A stretch of DNA of 51,534 nt from an uncultured Clostridia bacterium. Its GTDB lineage: Bacteria; Bacillota; Clostridia; TANB77; CAG-508. The translations under genes and the position numbers were made by a program. The DNA is taken from NCBI GenBank assembly GCA_944391575.1, contig CALXUC010000008.1, forward strand, positions 1 through 51,534, read 5' to 3'. The notes below the pieces were generated by a model. The model was given only the letters and a program-made list of their open reading frames with translations, did not search any database and was not told the DNA's origin. Shown here in pieces: positions 27,978 through 35,834 of the stretch (the stretch's first letter is position 1; the number at the start of each line of letters is the position of its first letter).

Positions 27978-28827
27978 TTACGTTTTTTCTCCATTTCTTT
28001 CTATTTCTCTTTTTACTGCAAATATCTTTTTTAATTCTTTCCATTCTGTTATATAATTTGTAAAGTATGCTACTTCATTTAATACATAACAGGTTCTCTT
28101 TTCTATTCTATCTCTACTTTTTTCTAATATAATATATATTTCGTATTCACATTCTTTGTCTGTTATATCCATATGTCTGTTATCAAACATTGCATATACT
28201 TTTTTGTAAAATCTCCCTTGATTTGATTTTAGCTGTAATACATAATCTCCATTATCTATTATTCTTTCAGCTGTTTCTTTCTGACAATGCATCGCATCCA
28301 TTGTTATTACTACTTCTTTTATATCTAACTCATCTATTAATTCTCTTACTGCTGGTATTTCATTACTTTTACTTTCTATTGTTTTTTGTCCTAAACTTAC
28401 AGTGTTATCTGCTAATAGTGCTGTTATTATATGCATTGGTTTTTCATATTCTTTCATTTTTGATGTACTACATATTGTTTTTTCATCTATTGCTATCTCT
28501 TTCTCTGTAACTTTCATTTTAACTTGAAATACATCACTAAATATTCCATATAAACATAATTCTAAATAATTAGGGTTTATAATATTTATTATATTAGATA
28601 ATGTACTTAAACAAGGAATTTTTTCTAATTCTGTTTTTTTTTTAGTCTAATTTTTCTTCTCCAAATTCTATTATTGCTTCTAAATCCTTACATCCAGAAA
28701 TCATTCCACATATTATTAGAAACAAAACATCTAACAGCCTATATCTTATATGTGCTTGACTTCTTACATCTTTTACTAATTCAAAATATATATCAAAATT
28801 TTCTATTATATTCATTTTCATCACCAA
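27978..28827 (-). pseudogene. ISAs1-family transposase, degraded
   Basis: Remnant of a DDE transposase of the ISAs1 family. The N-terminal associated domain reads YRLLDVLFLIICGMISGCKD and EAIIEFGEEKLD. A frameshift in an A-run near 28640 then moves the frame to KKKTELEKIPCLSTLSNIIN. The catalytic part continues with EIAIDEKTICSTS and VVITMDAMHCQKETAERIID and stops at EIERNGEKT, lacking the family C-terminus. It is therefore both frameshifted and truncated. No clear terminal inverted repeats remain. It lies just inside the left boundary of the island. Confidence 0.85.
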
Positions 28828-28920
28828 TAATATCTTACCATATTATATATTTTTTTCAAATTATTCTTTATAATATTTTTGTAATATGGTTAAATTTCCC
28901 TTCATTTTATTTTGTTGTTC

Positions 28921-28949
28921 TTGACAAATGGGATAAATTGTATTATAAT
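28921..28949 (+). promoter_or_regulatory. Perfect consensus sigma-A promoter of the island cluster
   Basis: TTGACA (28921-28926), exactly 17 bp, TATAAT (28944-28949). Transcription would start near 28956, leaving about 180 nt of leader before the first gene. That leader (to 29137) is AT-rich; a ten-codon ORF at 29075 has no good ribosome site. Confidence 0.88.
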
Positions 28950-29137
28950 AATAGAAGTGGTAAAGATTAGAAAAATAATATTAAGTAAATAAAAGATAAA
29001 TATAATCAGTATAATGTTATTTATTCTGATATATATTTTGAAAATAATTTAGGAGATTATAAGAGAAACGTACTATGAATAAAGATGTAAATTGTGTAGA
29101 AATATAAGAAATGATAAATATTAGGAGATGATTTAAG

Positions 29138-29461
29138 ATGTGTAGACTTCATCATGTTGCAATTGCAACGACATGTTTTGATGAATATAAAGAACTTTTC
29201 AAAAAGTTAGGAATGGTTATAAAGAGAGAAGTTGGACAAATTCCAACAAGGCAAATTTGGTTTTACGAGGGAATACAATTAAAAGAGGTTAGTTCCTTGG
29301 AACACGGAACGAATGTAGAACATATTGCACTAGCAACTAAAGATATTGATGAAACCATCAAAATTGCTTTATCAAATGGGTGCAAATTAGATCCGCGTGG
29401 AAACAACTGGTTTATTCTTTCAAATGGAACAGAAATTGAATTAATGAAAGAAGATTATTAG
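29138..29461 (+). CDS. VOC-family (glyoxalase/epimerase-like) protein
   Basis: A 107-residue single-module vicinal-oxygen-chelate protein. LHHVAIATTCFDEYKELFKK opens the first beta-alpha-beta unit (His5/His6 as metal-ligand candidates). VEHIALATKDIDETIKIALS and GTEIELMKEDY complete the second, giving the usual His and Glu ligands. VOC proteins act as epimerases, lyases, dioxygenases or resistance proteins, so the reaction cannot be read. First gene of the cluster, ATG behind TAGGAGATG, 60 nt ahead of the oxidoreductase. Confidence 0.8.
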   Translation: MCRLHHVAIATTCFDEYKELFKKLGMVIKREVGQIPTRQIWFYEGIQLKEVSSLEHGTNVEHIALATKDIDETIKIALSNGCKLDPRGNNWFILSNGTEIELMKEDY

Positions 29462-29520
29462 ATAAGAAAAAATTTATAATTATAATAACAGATATAATTG
29501 GGTATAATTAGGAGGAAAAT

Positions 29521-30462
29521 ATGAAAATAGGAATTATAGGGGTAGGATTTGCTGGTCAATTACACTCAAAAGTGATAGAAATGTTTTGTTCAGACATATA
29601 TTACGTTTATGATGTTACAGCACGTGTTGCACAAGAATTTGCAAAAACACATAAATGTCAAGCTGTTAATACTCTTGATGAATTATATGATAAGACAGAT
29701 GCTGTTATTATAGCAACGCCAACGTTTACACATTATAGTCTAGTAATGGAAGCGATGCAAAAAGGAAAGCATGTTTTATGTGAAAAACCTATGTCACTTC
29801 GAGTTGCAGAATCTGAAAAGATGCTTGCTATGTCTAGGGAAAAAAATCTAATTTGTGCAATTGGTTTTAATTACCGTTTCTTTGAGATAACTGAAATCTT
29901 GAAAAAACAAAATTTAATAGGAGAGATGTATCATATTCGTATATTGATAAAAAGACTTTTTAGAAATGATTGGCATAATAAGGAAAATGGTGTTTTGTCT
30001 GATTTGGGGATTCATCTCATTGATTACATAACCTATTTATGCAATCAGTGTATAAATTTGACTACTTGCAAAGTAAATAGAAAATATATAGAAAATTGGG
30101 ATTATAGTTCTAATGTATCAGGTGAAACTGAGAACGGAATATCTTTTGAATTAGTTGCTTCAAGAACAACAAATCCAGATGAGGTTCAATTTAATATTGA
30201 AATTGTGGGAACAAAAGCTACATTTAGATATGATTCTAGACAAGAGCTTATTTATGAAATAGAAAAAAATGATGGTTCATATATATATAATTTTAAAAAA
30301 AATGAAAGAACAGAAGGTTTTTTTGATTTTACAGACTCTATATTAAGACAAGACATAACTTGGATTAGAGCAATATCTGGTGAAAGTGTAAAAACAATAG
30401 CTACGTTTGAAGATGGTTTTCGTGCTCAAAAAGCACTTGAATTCTTTCTTTCAAAAAAATAG
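29521..30462 (+). CDS. Gfo/Idh/MocA family oxidoreductase (first copy)
   Basis: A 313-residue NAD(P)-dependent sugar oxidoreductase. The Rossmann start is MKIGIIGVGFAGQLHSKVIE (Gly-x-Gly-x-x-Gly). The family signature HVLCEKPMSL lies near residue 90, with the catalytic Lys in EKP, and the C-terminal domain has NDWHNKENGVLSDLGIHLID. Enzymes of this family oxidise or reduce a hydroxyl or keto group on sugars, inositols or nucleotide sugars. ATG behind AGGAGG. A second, divergent member closes the cluster at 35835, suggesting an oxidation-reduction sequence on one substrate. Confidence 0.88.
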   Translation: MKIGIIGVGFAGQLHSKVIEMFCSDIYYVYDVTARVAQEFAKTHKCQAVNTLDELYDKTDAVIIATPTFTHYSLVMEAMQKGKHVLCEKPMSLRVAESEKMLAMSREKNLICAIGFNYRFFEITEILKKQNLIGEMYHIRILIKRLFRNDWHNKENGVLSDLGIHLIDYITYLCNQCINLTTCKVNRKYIENWDYSSNVSGETENGISFELVASRTTNPDEVQFNIEIVGTKATFRYDSRQELIYEIEKNDGSYIYNFKKNERTEGFFDFTDSILRQDITWIRAISGESVKTIATFEDGFRAQKALEFFLSKK

Positions 30463-30481
30463 AATAGAAAAAGGAGAATTT

Positions 30482-30946
30482 ATGAAAAAAATATTTATAG
30501 CGTGTCCTATATCAAAATATATAGATGGAAAGCGATTTATTAATGATGATTTCAGGACTTTTATTCAAAAATTGTACAATATATGTCATGAATATGTACC
30601 AGAAGTTTTTCTTGCTTTACAGCGAGAAGAATATGGAAAAAAATTAATGAAGGACACTTGCACGGTACTTGATTTTAACGAAATGAAAACAACAGATTTT
30701 GTTGTCGCAATTCCAGATGATTCCATGGGAGTTGCAGTGGAACTTGGTTGGGCAAGCTGTATGAAAATAAAAATTCTACTTCTTCTTGACCGTAATCAAA
30801 GATATACACCCCTGATTTCAGGTTTGAAAGATATTACATATACAGAAATTATTTGGTATGATGACAAATTAGATAAAAAAGTTTTATCTGATGTGGAAAC
30901 AGTACTTCGAAAAAAAGTAAAGAATAGTGAGGAAATATATGAATAA
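30482..30946 (+). CDS. Nucleoside 2-deoxyribosyltransferase-like protein, copy 1
   Basis: A 154-residue protein of the nucleoside 2-deoxyribosyltransferase / NMP N-glycosidase fold. MKKIFIACPISKYIDGKRFI gives the nucleotide-binding strand. The block TTDFVVAIPDDSMGVAVELG includes the Glu of VELG, at the position of the family catalytic Glu. Enzymes of this fold cleave or exchange the N-glycosidic bond of nucleosides or nucleotides, including hydrolases of nucleoside-antibiotic pathways such as BlsM and MilB. ATG behind AAAGGAGAA; an upstream in-frame extension overlaps the previous gene and is not used. The next gene is a paralogue and overlaps by 8 nt. Confidence 0.8.
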   Translation: MKKIFIACPISKYIDGKRFINDDFRTFIQKLYNICHEYVPEVFLALQREEYGKKLMKDTCTVLDFNEMKTTDFVVAIPDDSMGVAVELGWASCMKIKILLLLDRNQRYTPLISGLKDITYTEIIWYDDKLDKKVLSDVETVLRKKVKNSEEIYE

Positions 30947-31400
30947 AATATTTATAGCGTGTCCATTTATTAAATTTATAAAAGGAACTACTTTTATAAA
31001 CAATAATTTTCGCAAATTTACAGAAGATTTATATGATTTATGCGATAAATATGCTTCAGAAGTGTTTCTTGCTTTAAAAAGAGAAGAATATGGAGCTAAA
31101 CCACTTGTTTCTTATTCTTGCTCTATGGATTTAAATGAAGCTAAAAATGCAGATCTTGTTATTGCTATTCCTGATGATTCCATGGGGGTTGCCGTTGAAC
31201 TTGGTTGGATGAGTGCTATGGGGAAAACAGTGATACTTGTATTAAAGAAAAATCAAAGTTATACACCACTTGTTGCTGATATTCATAAGATTACACCAGG
31301 AAAAGTGATTTTTTATGAAAATGAAGAAAGAAATTCCTTGCCAGATATTGAAGAGGCTTTGGATTATTATAAAAGATTAATAGACGGGGATGTGGAATAG
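30939..31400 (+). CDS. Nucleoside 2-deoxyribosyltransferase-like protein, copy 2
   Basis: A 153-residue paralogue of the preceding gene, similar along its whole length (MNKIFIACPFIKFIKGTTFI; ADLVIAIPDDSMGVAVELGW). The catalytic-Glu block is nearly identical in both copies, but this one reads SYSCSMDLNEAKN where copy 1 has TCTVLDFNEMKT. The ATG at 30939 overlaps the end of copy 1, so the two are translationally coupled. Tandem retention of both copies suggests a heteromer or two related substrates; which, the sequence does not say. Confidence 0.8.
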   Translation: MNKIFIACPFIKFIKGTTFINNNFRKFTEDLYDLCDKYASEVFLALKREEYGAKPLVSYSCSMDLNEAKNADLVIAIPDDSMGVAVELGWMSAMGKTVILVLKKNQSYTPLVADIHKITPGKVIFYENEERNSLPDIEEALDYYKRLIDGDVE

Positions 31401-31401
31401 A

Positions 31402-32328
31402 ATGAATGATATAAAAGTTTTGTATCTTCGAATCAATCAATATTGTAATGCACATTGCTATATGTGTGATTTTTGGAAAAATAGCAAGAGTGAGATTACA
31501 GATGAAAAGTTTGAAAACATACTTAATATTATGAAAAAAGTTGAATTAATTAGGTTTACAGGAGGCGAACCTCTTCTTTGCGAAAAGTTACCTCAGTATA
31601 TTGCAAAATGCCATTTGAGAGGTATAAAAACATCTGTTATTACCAATGGTTTAATTTTGGATACAAAGCTAGATGCATTAGTCGAAAGTGGACTTGATCA
31701 GATTGTCATTAGTGTAGATGGTAGTACATCTGAATTGCATGATTCATTAAGAGGAACAAAAGGTCTTTGGAAAAAAATTGATAAAACATTGGAGCAAATT
31801 GTAAAAGAATATCCATCATTGCATATTCGAGTAAATACAGTTGTTAGCGAAAAAAACTTATCTGATCTTCCTAACCTTGTTCAATGGCTTGAGAAACGTC
31901 AAGTAGAACAATGGTCTATTATTCCAATTAAACTAGATACATATAAATGGCATAACAAAATTACATTAGAAGATTTTAAACGCGAATATCTTAATTTCCA
32001 AAAGTCTATAGAAAAATGCAATATAGAATTGATGGGATATTCAGCAGTTTGGGCAGGTAACATTGAAAATTTCTGGAAAGGGGACGGTTATATTAGACCA
32101 AAAGGTAACTGTTATCTTACACGTATGGTTGGTTTCTATGATCCGTTTCTAGATCATCTTTATCCATGCAACTGCATTCCTCATCGAAAGCTATCGTTTT
32201 CTAGCACTAGAGGAGAAAAAGACTGGTATTTTGAGCATGGACATGAATATTGTAAGGGGTGTGAGCCATTGAATGCTTATTGTGCTGATTTTCCAGAGAA
32301 AATCAAAGAAAATATTTTTAATTTTTAG
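31402..32328 (+). CDS. Radical SAM protein with C-terminal Cys cluster
   Basis: A 308-residue radical S-adenosylmethionine enzyme. The cluster motif C-x3-C-x2-C is CNAHCYMC (Cys15, 19, 22 from the chosen start), followed by RFTGGEPLLCEKLPQY (the GGEP SAM-binding motif) and SVITNGLILD. A C-terminal set of Cys (GNCYLTRM, YPCNCIPH, EYCKGCEPLNAYC) looks like a SPASM/twitch-type auxiliary Fe-S site, so substrates could be peptides, sugars or small molecules. The ATG at 31390 would add four residues; 31402 lies 1 nt past the upstream stop. Confidence 0.82.
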   Translation: MNDIKVLYLRINQYCNAHCYMCDFWKNSKSEITDEKFENILNIMKKVELIRFTGGEPLLCEKLPQYIAKCHLRGIKTSVITNGLILDTKLDALVESGLDQIVISVDGSTSELHDSLRGTKGLWKKIDKTLEQIVKEYPSLHIRVNTVVSEKNLSDLPNLVQWLEKRQVEQWSIIPIKLDTYKWHNKITLEDFKREYLNFQKSIEKCNIELMGYSAVWAGNIENFWKGDGYIRPKGNCYLTRMVGFYDPFLDHLYPCNCIPHRKLSFSSTRGEKDWYFEHGHEYCKGCEPLNAYCADFPEKIKENIFNF

Positions 32329-32336
32329 GAGATGTT

Positions 32337-33407
32337 ATGAAAGTATTAGCTTGTGCGATTGGATTTGGTCTTGGACCAGGTGGTAAATTATGTTCTATTG
32401 TCAATTATAATAAACAATATGAATGGTATGCTTGTGGAGATGAACTTGATTTATCTATTTATAAGAAAAATCCTTTTATAGATACTTGTTGGTCCAAAGA
32501 TGAAAAGGTTATTGAAAATTTTATAAAAAAATATGATATTAAATATGCTATAGATGTTTTAGATCCAGATTTGGCTATATTCTTGAAAGGCATGGGAGTG
32601 AAAGTAATTTATGTAGATAGTATTCCTTTTATTTGGACAAAGGCAGATCTTATTCCATATGATGTAGATTATTATTGTGCACAAAAATACCCTAACTATT
32701 TTAAGAGTTCGGTGTTAGAACCAATTAGAAATTTTGTATGGGTAGATCCTATTATTTCAGAAAAAACACCAAAACAAACGAAAAGTGGTAGTATCATAAA
32801 CTTTGGAGGACTTCATTCGCCTTTTGGGGAAGGAAAAGAATACTTTGAGCTGATAATGAAAGCAATACTTTTTGCTTTGCCTGATAGAAATATTCATATC
32901 GTAGGGGGAAAAAATGTGGTAAATTTGGCAAGAAAATTATTTCCAGAGCTTCCATGTGATACTTATGCTCATGAAGATTTCCTAGAGCTTGTATCAGGAG
33001 CAGAACTTTTTATTACTTCTCCTGGTTTGACTACGATATATGAAACTTGTGACATGGATATCAAAACAATAGTTATGCCTCCTCAAAATTTAAGTCAATT
33101 TTACAATGCCTTAATTGCTGAAAAAATTTGTAAGAATGCAAAAGTATTAAAATGGAACCATAATAATTTGAATTTTGATTATCTTCAACGCTTTAAAGAC
33201 AGAGCAGAAGAAGAAACCGTGAAATATATCTATGAACAGATTAGAATTCTTTCTAATGATGAAAAATATATAAGAGAATTTAAGCAATATGTGTCAAATA
33301 AATTAAAAGATAATTTTATAGTGAATAAAACAAATGCAAATTATTTTAGGGGGAATGGTGTAATGGAAATTTCTGAAATTCTTTATAAAATGATGTGGAA
33401 AATATGA
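32337..33407 (+). CDS. GT-B glycosyltransferase-like protein
   Basis: A 356-residue protein that reads like a two-domain GT-B fold. The start MKVLACAIGFGLGPGGKLCS is a Gly-rich first-domain loop. The second domain has SIINFGGLHSPFGEGKEYFE, RNIHIVGGKNVVNLA and the donor-site-like SGAELFITSPGLTTIYETCD. No metal-binding DXD is needed in this fold. Family members transfer sugars from nucleotide donors; donor and acceptor are unknown here. ATG behind GGAGATG, 8 nt after the radical SAM gene. Confidence 0.62.
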   Translation: MKVLACAIGFGLGPGGKLCSIVNYNKQYEWYACGDELDLSIYKKNPFIDTCWSKDEKVIENFIKKYDIKYAIDVLDPDLAIFLKGMGVKVIYVDSIPFIWTKADLIPYDVDYYCAQKYPNYFKSSVLEPIRNFVWVDPIISEKTPKQTKSGSIINFGGLHSPFGEGKEYFELIMKAILFALPDRNIHIVGGKNVVNLARKLFPELPCDTYAHEDFLELVSGAELFITSPGLTTIYETCDMDIKTIVMPPQNLSQFYNALIAEKICKNAKVLKWNHNNLNFDYLQRFKDRAEEETVKYIYEQIRILSNDEKYIREFKQYVSNKLKDNFIVNKTNANYFRGNGVMEISEILYKMMWKI

Positions 33408-33463
33408 TACTTTTGATATGTTTTTTCTTTAAAATTTAGTTCAAGTTTTGAGAGAAAAATATT

Positions 33464-33550
33464 ATGAGAAATACAATATATGAATTAAAGAAAATTGCTA
33501 TTTACCTAATATTGTTTTTTATAGTTAGAAATTGTTTTTTGGAGAAATAG
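33464..33550 (+). CDS. 28-residue ORF directly ahead of the SPASM radical SAM gene
   Basis: The peptide is MRNTIYELKKIAIYLILFFI followed by VRNCFLEK: a short charged N-terminus, a hydrophobic stretch and a single Cys near the end. It stops one nucleotide before the start of the radical SAM/SPASM gene, whose ribosome site lies in its last codons. Its own ribosome site (GAGAG) is weak. This is the position a RiPP precursor or coupling leader peptide would occupy, but nothing else supports translation. Confidence 0.35.
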   Translation: MRNTIYELKKIAIYLILFFIVRNCFLEK

Positions 33551-33551
33551 T

Positions 33552-34814
33552 ATGGAATATATAAAAATAAATAATCAAAAAATTTTTGTGTTAGAAAAGG
33601 AAGGACACAAACTCTTTTATAATAATATTAATGGTAAACTTGCAGTAGCTGAAAAAGTAGAGTATTTGGAAAAAGATTTTTTTGAATCTGCTCAAGATAT
33701 TAACGTTGATTTGGATGAAATTAGCTATGAGCAATTGTATTTGGCAGTGTCAGAAAGTTGCAATTTTCGCTGTAAATATTGTCGTCAGAAAAAAGTTTCA
33801 ACAATTGTTAATATGACAAAGGAAGATATAAAAAATGCTATTGACACATTTTATTCTGTCGCTGTAAAACCAAAAAGTATTGTTTTTTTTGGTGGAGAAC
33901 CACTTCTCAATATAGAGGGAATTAGATATGCAATTGAATATGTTCATAGTTTTGATCGAGAAGTTCGATTTTCGACAGTAATTAATGGTTCTCTTTGTAC
34001 AAAAGAAATTGCACATTTTTTTGCAGAAAATCAGGTAGAAGTAATTGTATCTTTGGACGGACCGGAAGAACTCCATAATAAGGCGAGGATTAATGCTTGT
34101 CAGGAAGGTACTTATCATGAGGCTATTCGTGGATATCATTATTTGAAAGAAGCAGGTTGTATAACAGGAATTACTGTAGTCATTGGACCTCATAATGAAA
34201 AATATTTTGATAAATTGGTTGATTGGTCTATTGCATTACAACCAAATAGTCTTGGGTTTTGTTTGCCTCATGGAGATGAGAATAATTTTGCAATGAAACT
34301 TCTGTCTTTTAACGAAGTTCATAGAAAAATGATTGAATCCTTTGAGATTCTGCATAAAAATGGTATATATCTTGTTCAGGTAGGGCAAAAAATGGAAGCT
34401 TTTATTTTAGGGTATTCGATTCCATATGAATGCAAGGCTTGTGGAAAGCGTATTGTTGCTTGTCCGAATAAAAAATTTGGAATTTGTGAGGGGCCAATTA
34501 CAAGACATGAAATGTTTTATGATAGTATAGATAAGCTTCCTGAATGTATTCATGAATATAGGAAAACATCTCCGTTTTTTAATAATTCCTGCCGTTCTTG
34601 TATTGCATACCGTATTTGTGGTGGCAGTTGTGTTTATGACAAGTTAACACGATTTGGTCGTACAGATATTCAAGATAAATGCCGTTGTGGGCTAAATAAG
34701 ATGATAGCAGAGAAATCAATGAAGTATATTATAGAACATCTACCAGTATTTAACAGTAGTCATATTTTTACTGAAGAAGATAGAAAATTATTGCATGGTA
34801 AATTAACTATATAG
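33552..34814 (+). CDS. Radical SAM/SPASM peptide-maturase-like protein
   Basis: A 420-residue radical SAM enzyme. C-x3-C-x2-C is CNFRCKYC (Cys70, 74, 77), followed by IVFFGGEPLLNIEGIRYAIE. The N-terminal 60 residues resemble the leader-binding region of RiPP maturases. The SPASM part has YECKACGKRIVACPNKKFG, SCRSCIAYRICGGSCVYDK and DKCRCGLNK, enough Cys for two auxiliary clusters, as in sactipeptide maturases and anaerobic sulfatase-maturating enzymes. The substrate is probably a peptide or protein. The 28-residue ORF immediately upstream is the obvious local candidate. The kinase gene starts 8 nt downstream. Confidence 0.85.
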   Translation: MEYIKINNQKIFVLEKEGHKLFYNNINGKLAVAEKVEYLEKDFFESAQDINVDLDEISYEQLYLAVSESCNFRCKYCRQKKVSTIVNMTKEDIKNAIDTFYSVAVKPKSIVFFGGEPLLNIEGIRYAIEYVHSFDREVRFSTVINGSLCTKEIAHFFAENQVEVIVSLDGPEELHNKARINACQEGTYHEAIRGYHYLKEAGCITGITVVIGPHNEKYFDKLVDWSIALQPNSLGFCLPHGDENNFAMKLLSFNEVHRKMIESFEILHKNGIYLVQVGQKMEAFILGYSIPYECKACGKRIVACPNKKFGICEGPITRHEMFYDSIDKLPECIHEYRKTSPFFNNSCRSCIAYRICGGSCVYDKLTRFGRTDIQDKCRCGLNKMIAEKSMKYIIEHLPVFNSSHIFTEEDRKLLHGKLTI

Positions 34815-34822
34815 TGGGGTGA

Positions 34823-35779
34823 ATGTATAAGGTGGAAAATATAAAGGTCTTAGACGAAAAAAAAGAGTTTATTCAGAAAATATTTAGATTGTTTGATTCA
34901 AAAGAAGATTTAAATAAAAGTTTGCTTGGCACTGGTTATAGTGGAAGTGTTTGGAAAATTTCTGACAAATTGTGTTTGAAAGTTCGCCCAATGACCTATT
35001 ATACAGAGATTCCAGAAAATTTTAAAAAATGTGAAAATCTTTGTGTTCCATTAAAGACGTTTATATCACAATCGGGCAAATATATTGGATTCGTTCAGAA
35101 ATATTTAAATCTTCAAAATTTAGAATATTTAATAAAAAATGAGATTAAGCTATCAGAAAAACAGGCAGCAAATGTTTTATGTGATATATTGAAAGGGTTA
35201 AAGGTAATCCATGAAAATGGCTACGTTCATCGAGATTTTCATCCTGGAAATATTATGCTTACGACAAAGGACAGGAACGTTATGGCGGCAATTATTGATT
35301 TTGATGAGATGAAATGTACAACGCCAGAAACAAGGGCATGTTTTCAATACAATGGATATCAAGCACCTGAAATTGTTTTTAACAATGATATATATAATGA
35401 TAAATCAGAAATGTTCACAATGGGTATCATTTTATGGGAATTAATACAAGGAAAGTGTCCTTTTGGAGGTTACAATTTTTTTGGCAAAGTAGTTGAAGAA
35501 TCTTGGGACAAGTATACACAAAATCGAGAATTTTATAATGATAGAGTTAAAGTTGCACTAATGACACTTCCAAATTATTTAGGAAAAACAGAAGGAATTT
35601 CTGATGAATGTGCAAGTTTACTGCGTTTATTATTGGATTTTAATAGAGCTAATCGTATAACTGCAAAAGAAGCTCTTAAGCATCCTTTCTTTAGGAGAAG
35701 TCTAGAAAATGAATATCAGAATAAAACAGAATATGGTATAAATAATAAAAATATTATATACATGTCAGAAAGAGAGTAG
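34823..35779 (+). CDS. Eukaryotic-type Ser/Thr protein kinase, single domain, soluble
   Basis: A 318-residue Hanks-type kinase. Gly loop LGTGYSGSVWK (about 35-45), Lys53 (CLKVRP), catalytic loop H136-R-D138-FHPGN143, metal motif D159-F-D161 (DFD rather than DFG), a QAPEIV segment in place of APE, and FTMGIILWELIQGKCPFGG. No membrane or PASTA domain follows, unlike PrkC-type kinases, and the chain ends soon after the kinase fold. It may phosphorylate a cluster enzyme, a peptide or a small molecule. The ATG is close behind GGGGTG; a GTG at 34832 is an alternative. Confidence 0.85.
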   Translation: MYKVENIKVLDEKKEFIQKIFRLFDSKEDLNKSLLGTGYSGSVWKISDKLCLKVRPMTYYTEIPENFKKCENLCVPLKTFISQSGKYIGFVQKYLNLQNLEYLIKNEIKLSEKQAANVLCDILKGLKVIHENGYVHRDFHPGNIMLTTKDRNVMAAIIDFDEMKCTTPETRACFQYNGYQAPEIVFNNDIYNDKSEMFTMGIILWELIQGKCPFGGYNFFGKVVEESWDKYTQNREFYNDRVKVALMTLPNYLGKTEGISDECASLLRLLLDFNRANRITAKEALKHPFFRRSLENEYQNKTEYGINNKNIIYMSERE

Positions 35780-35834
35780 AAGTATTAAAAGAAATATCAT
35801 ATGATTAATGATATAGTATTATGTGGAGGAAATA

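Noticed and set aside
29075..29107. Ten-codon ORF in the leader of the island cluster as a leader peptide
   Set aside because: No good ribosome site and no attenuator-type hairpins.
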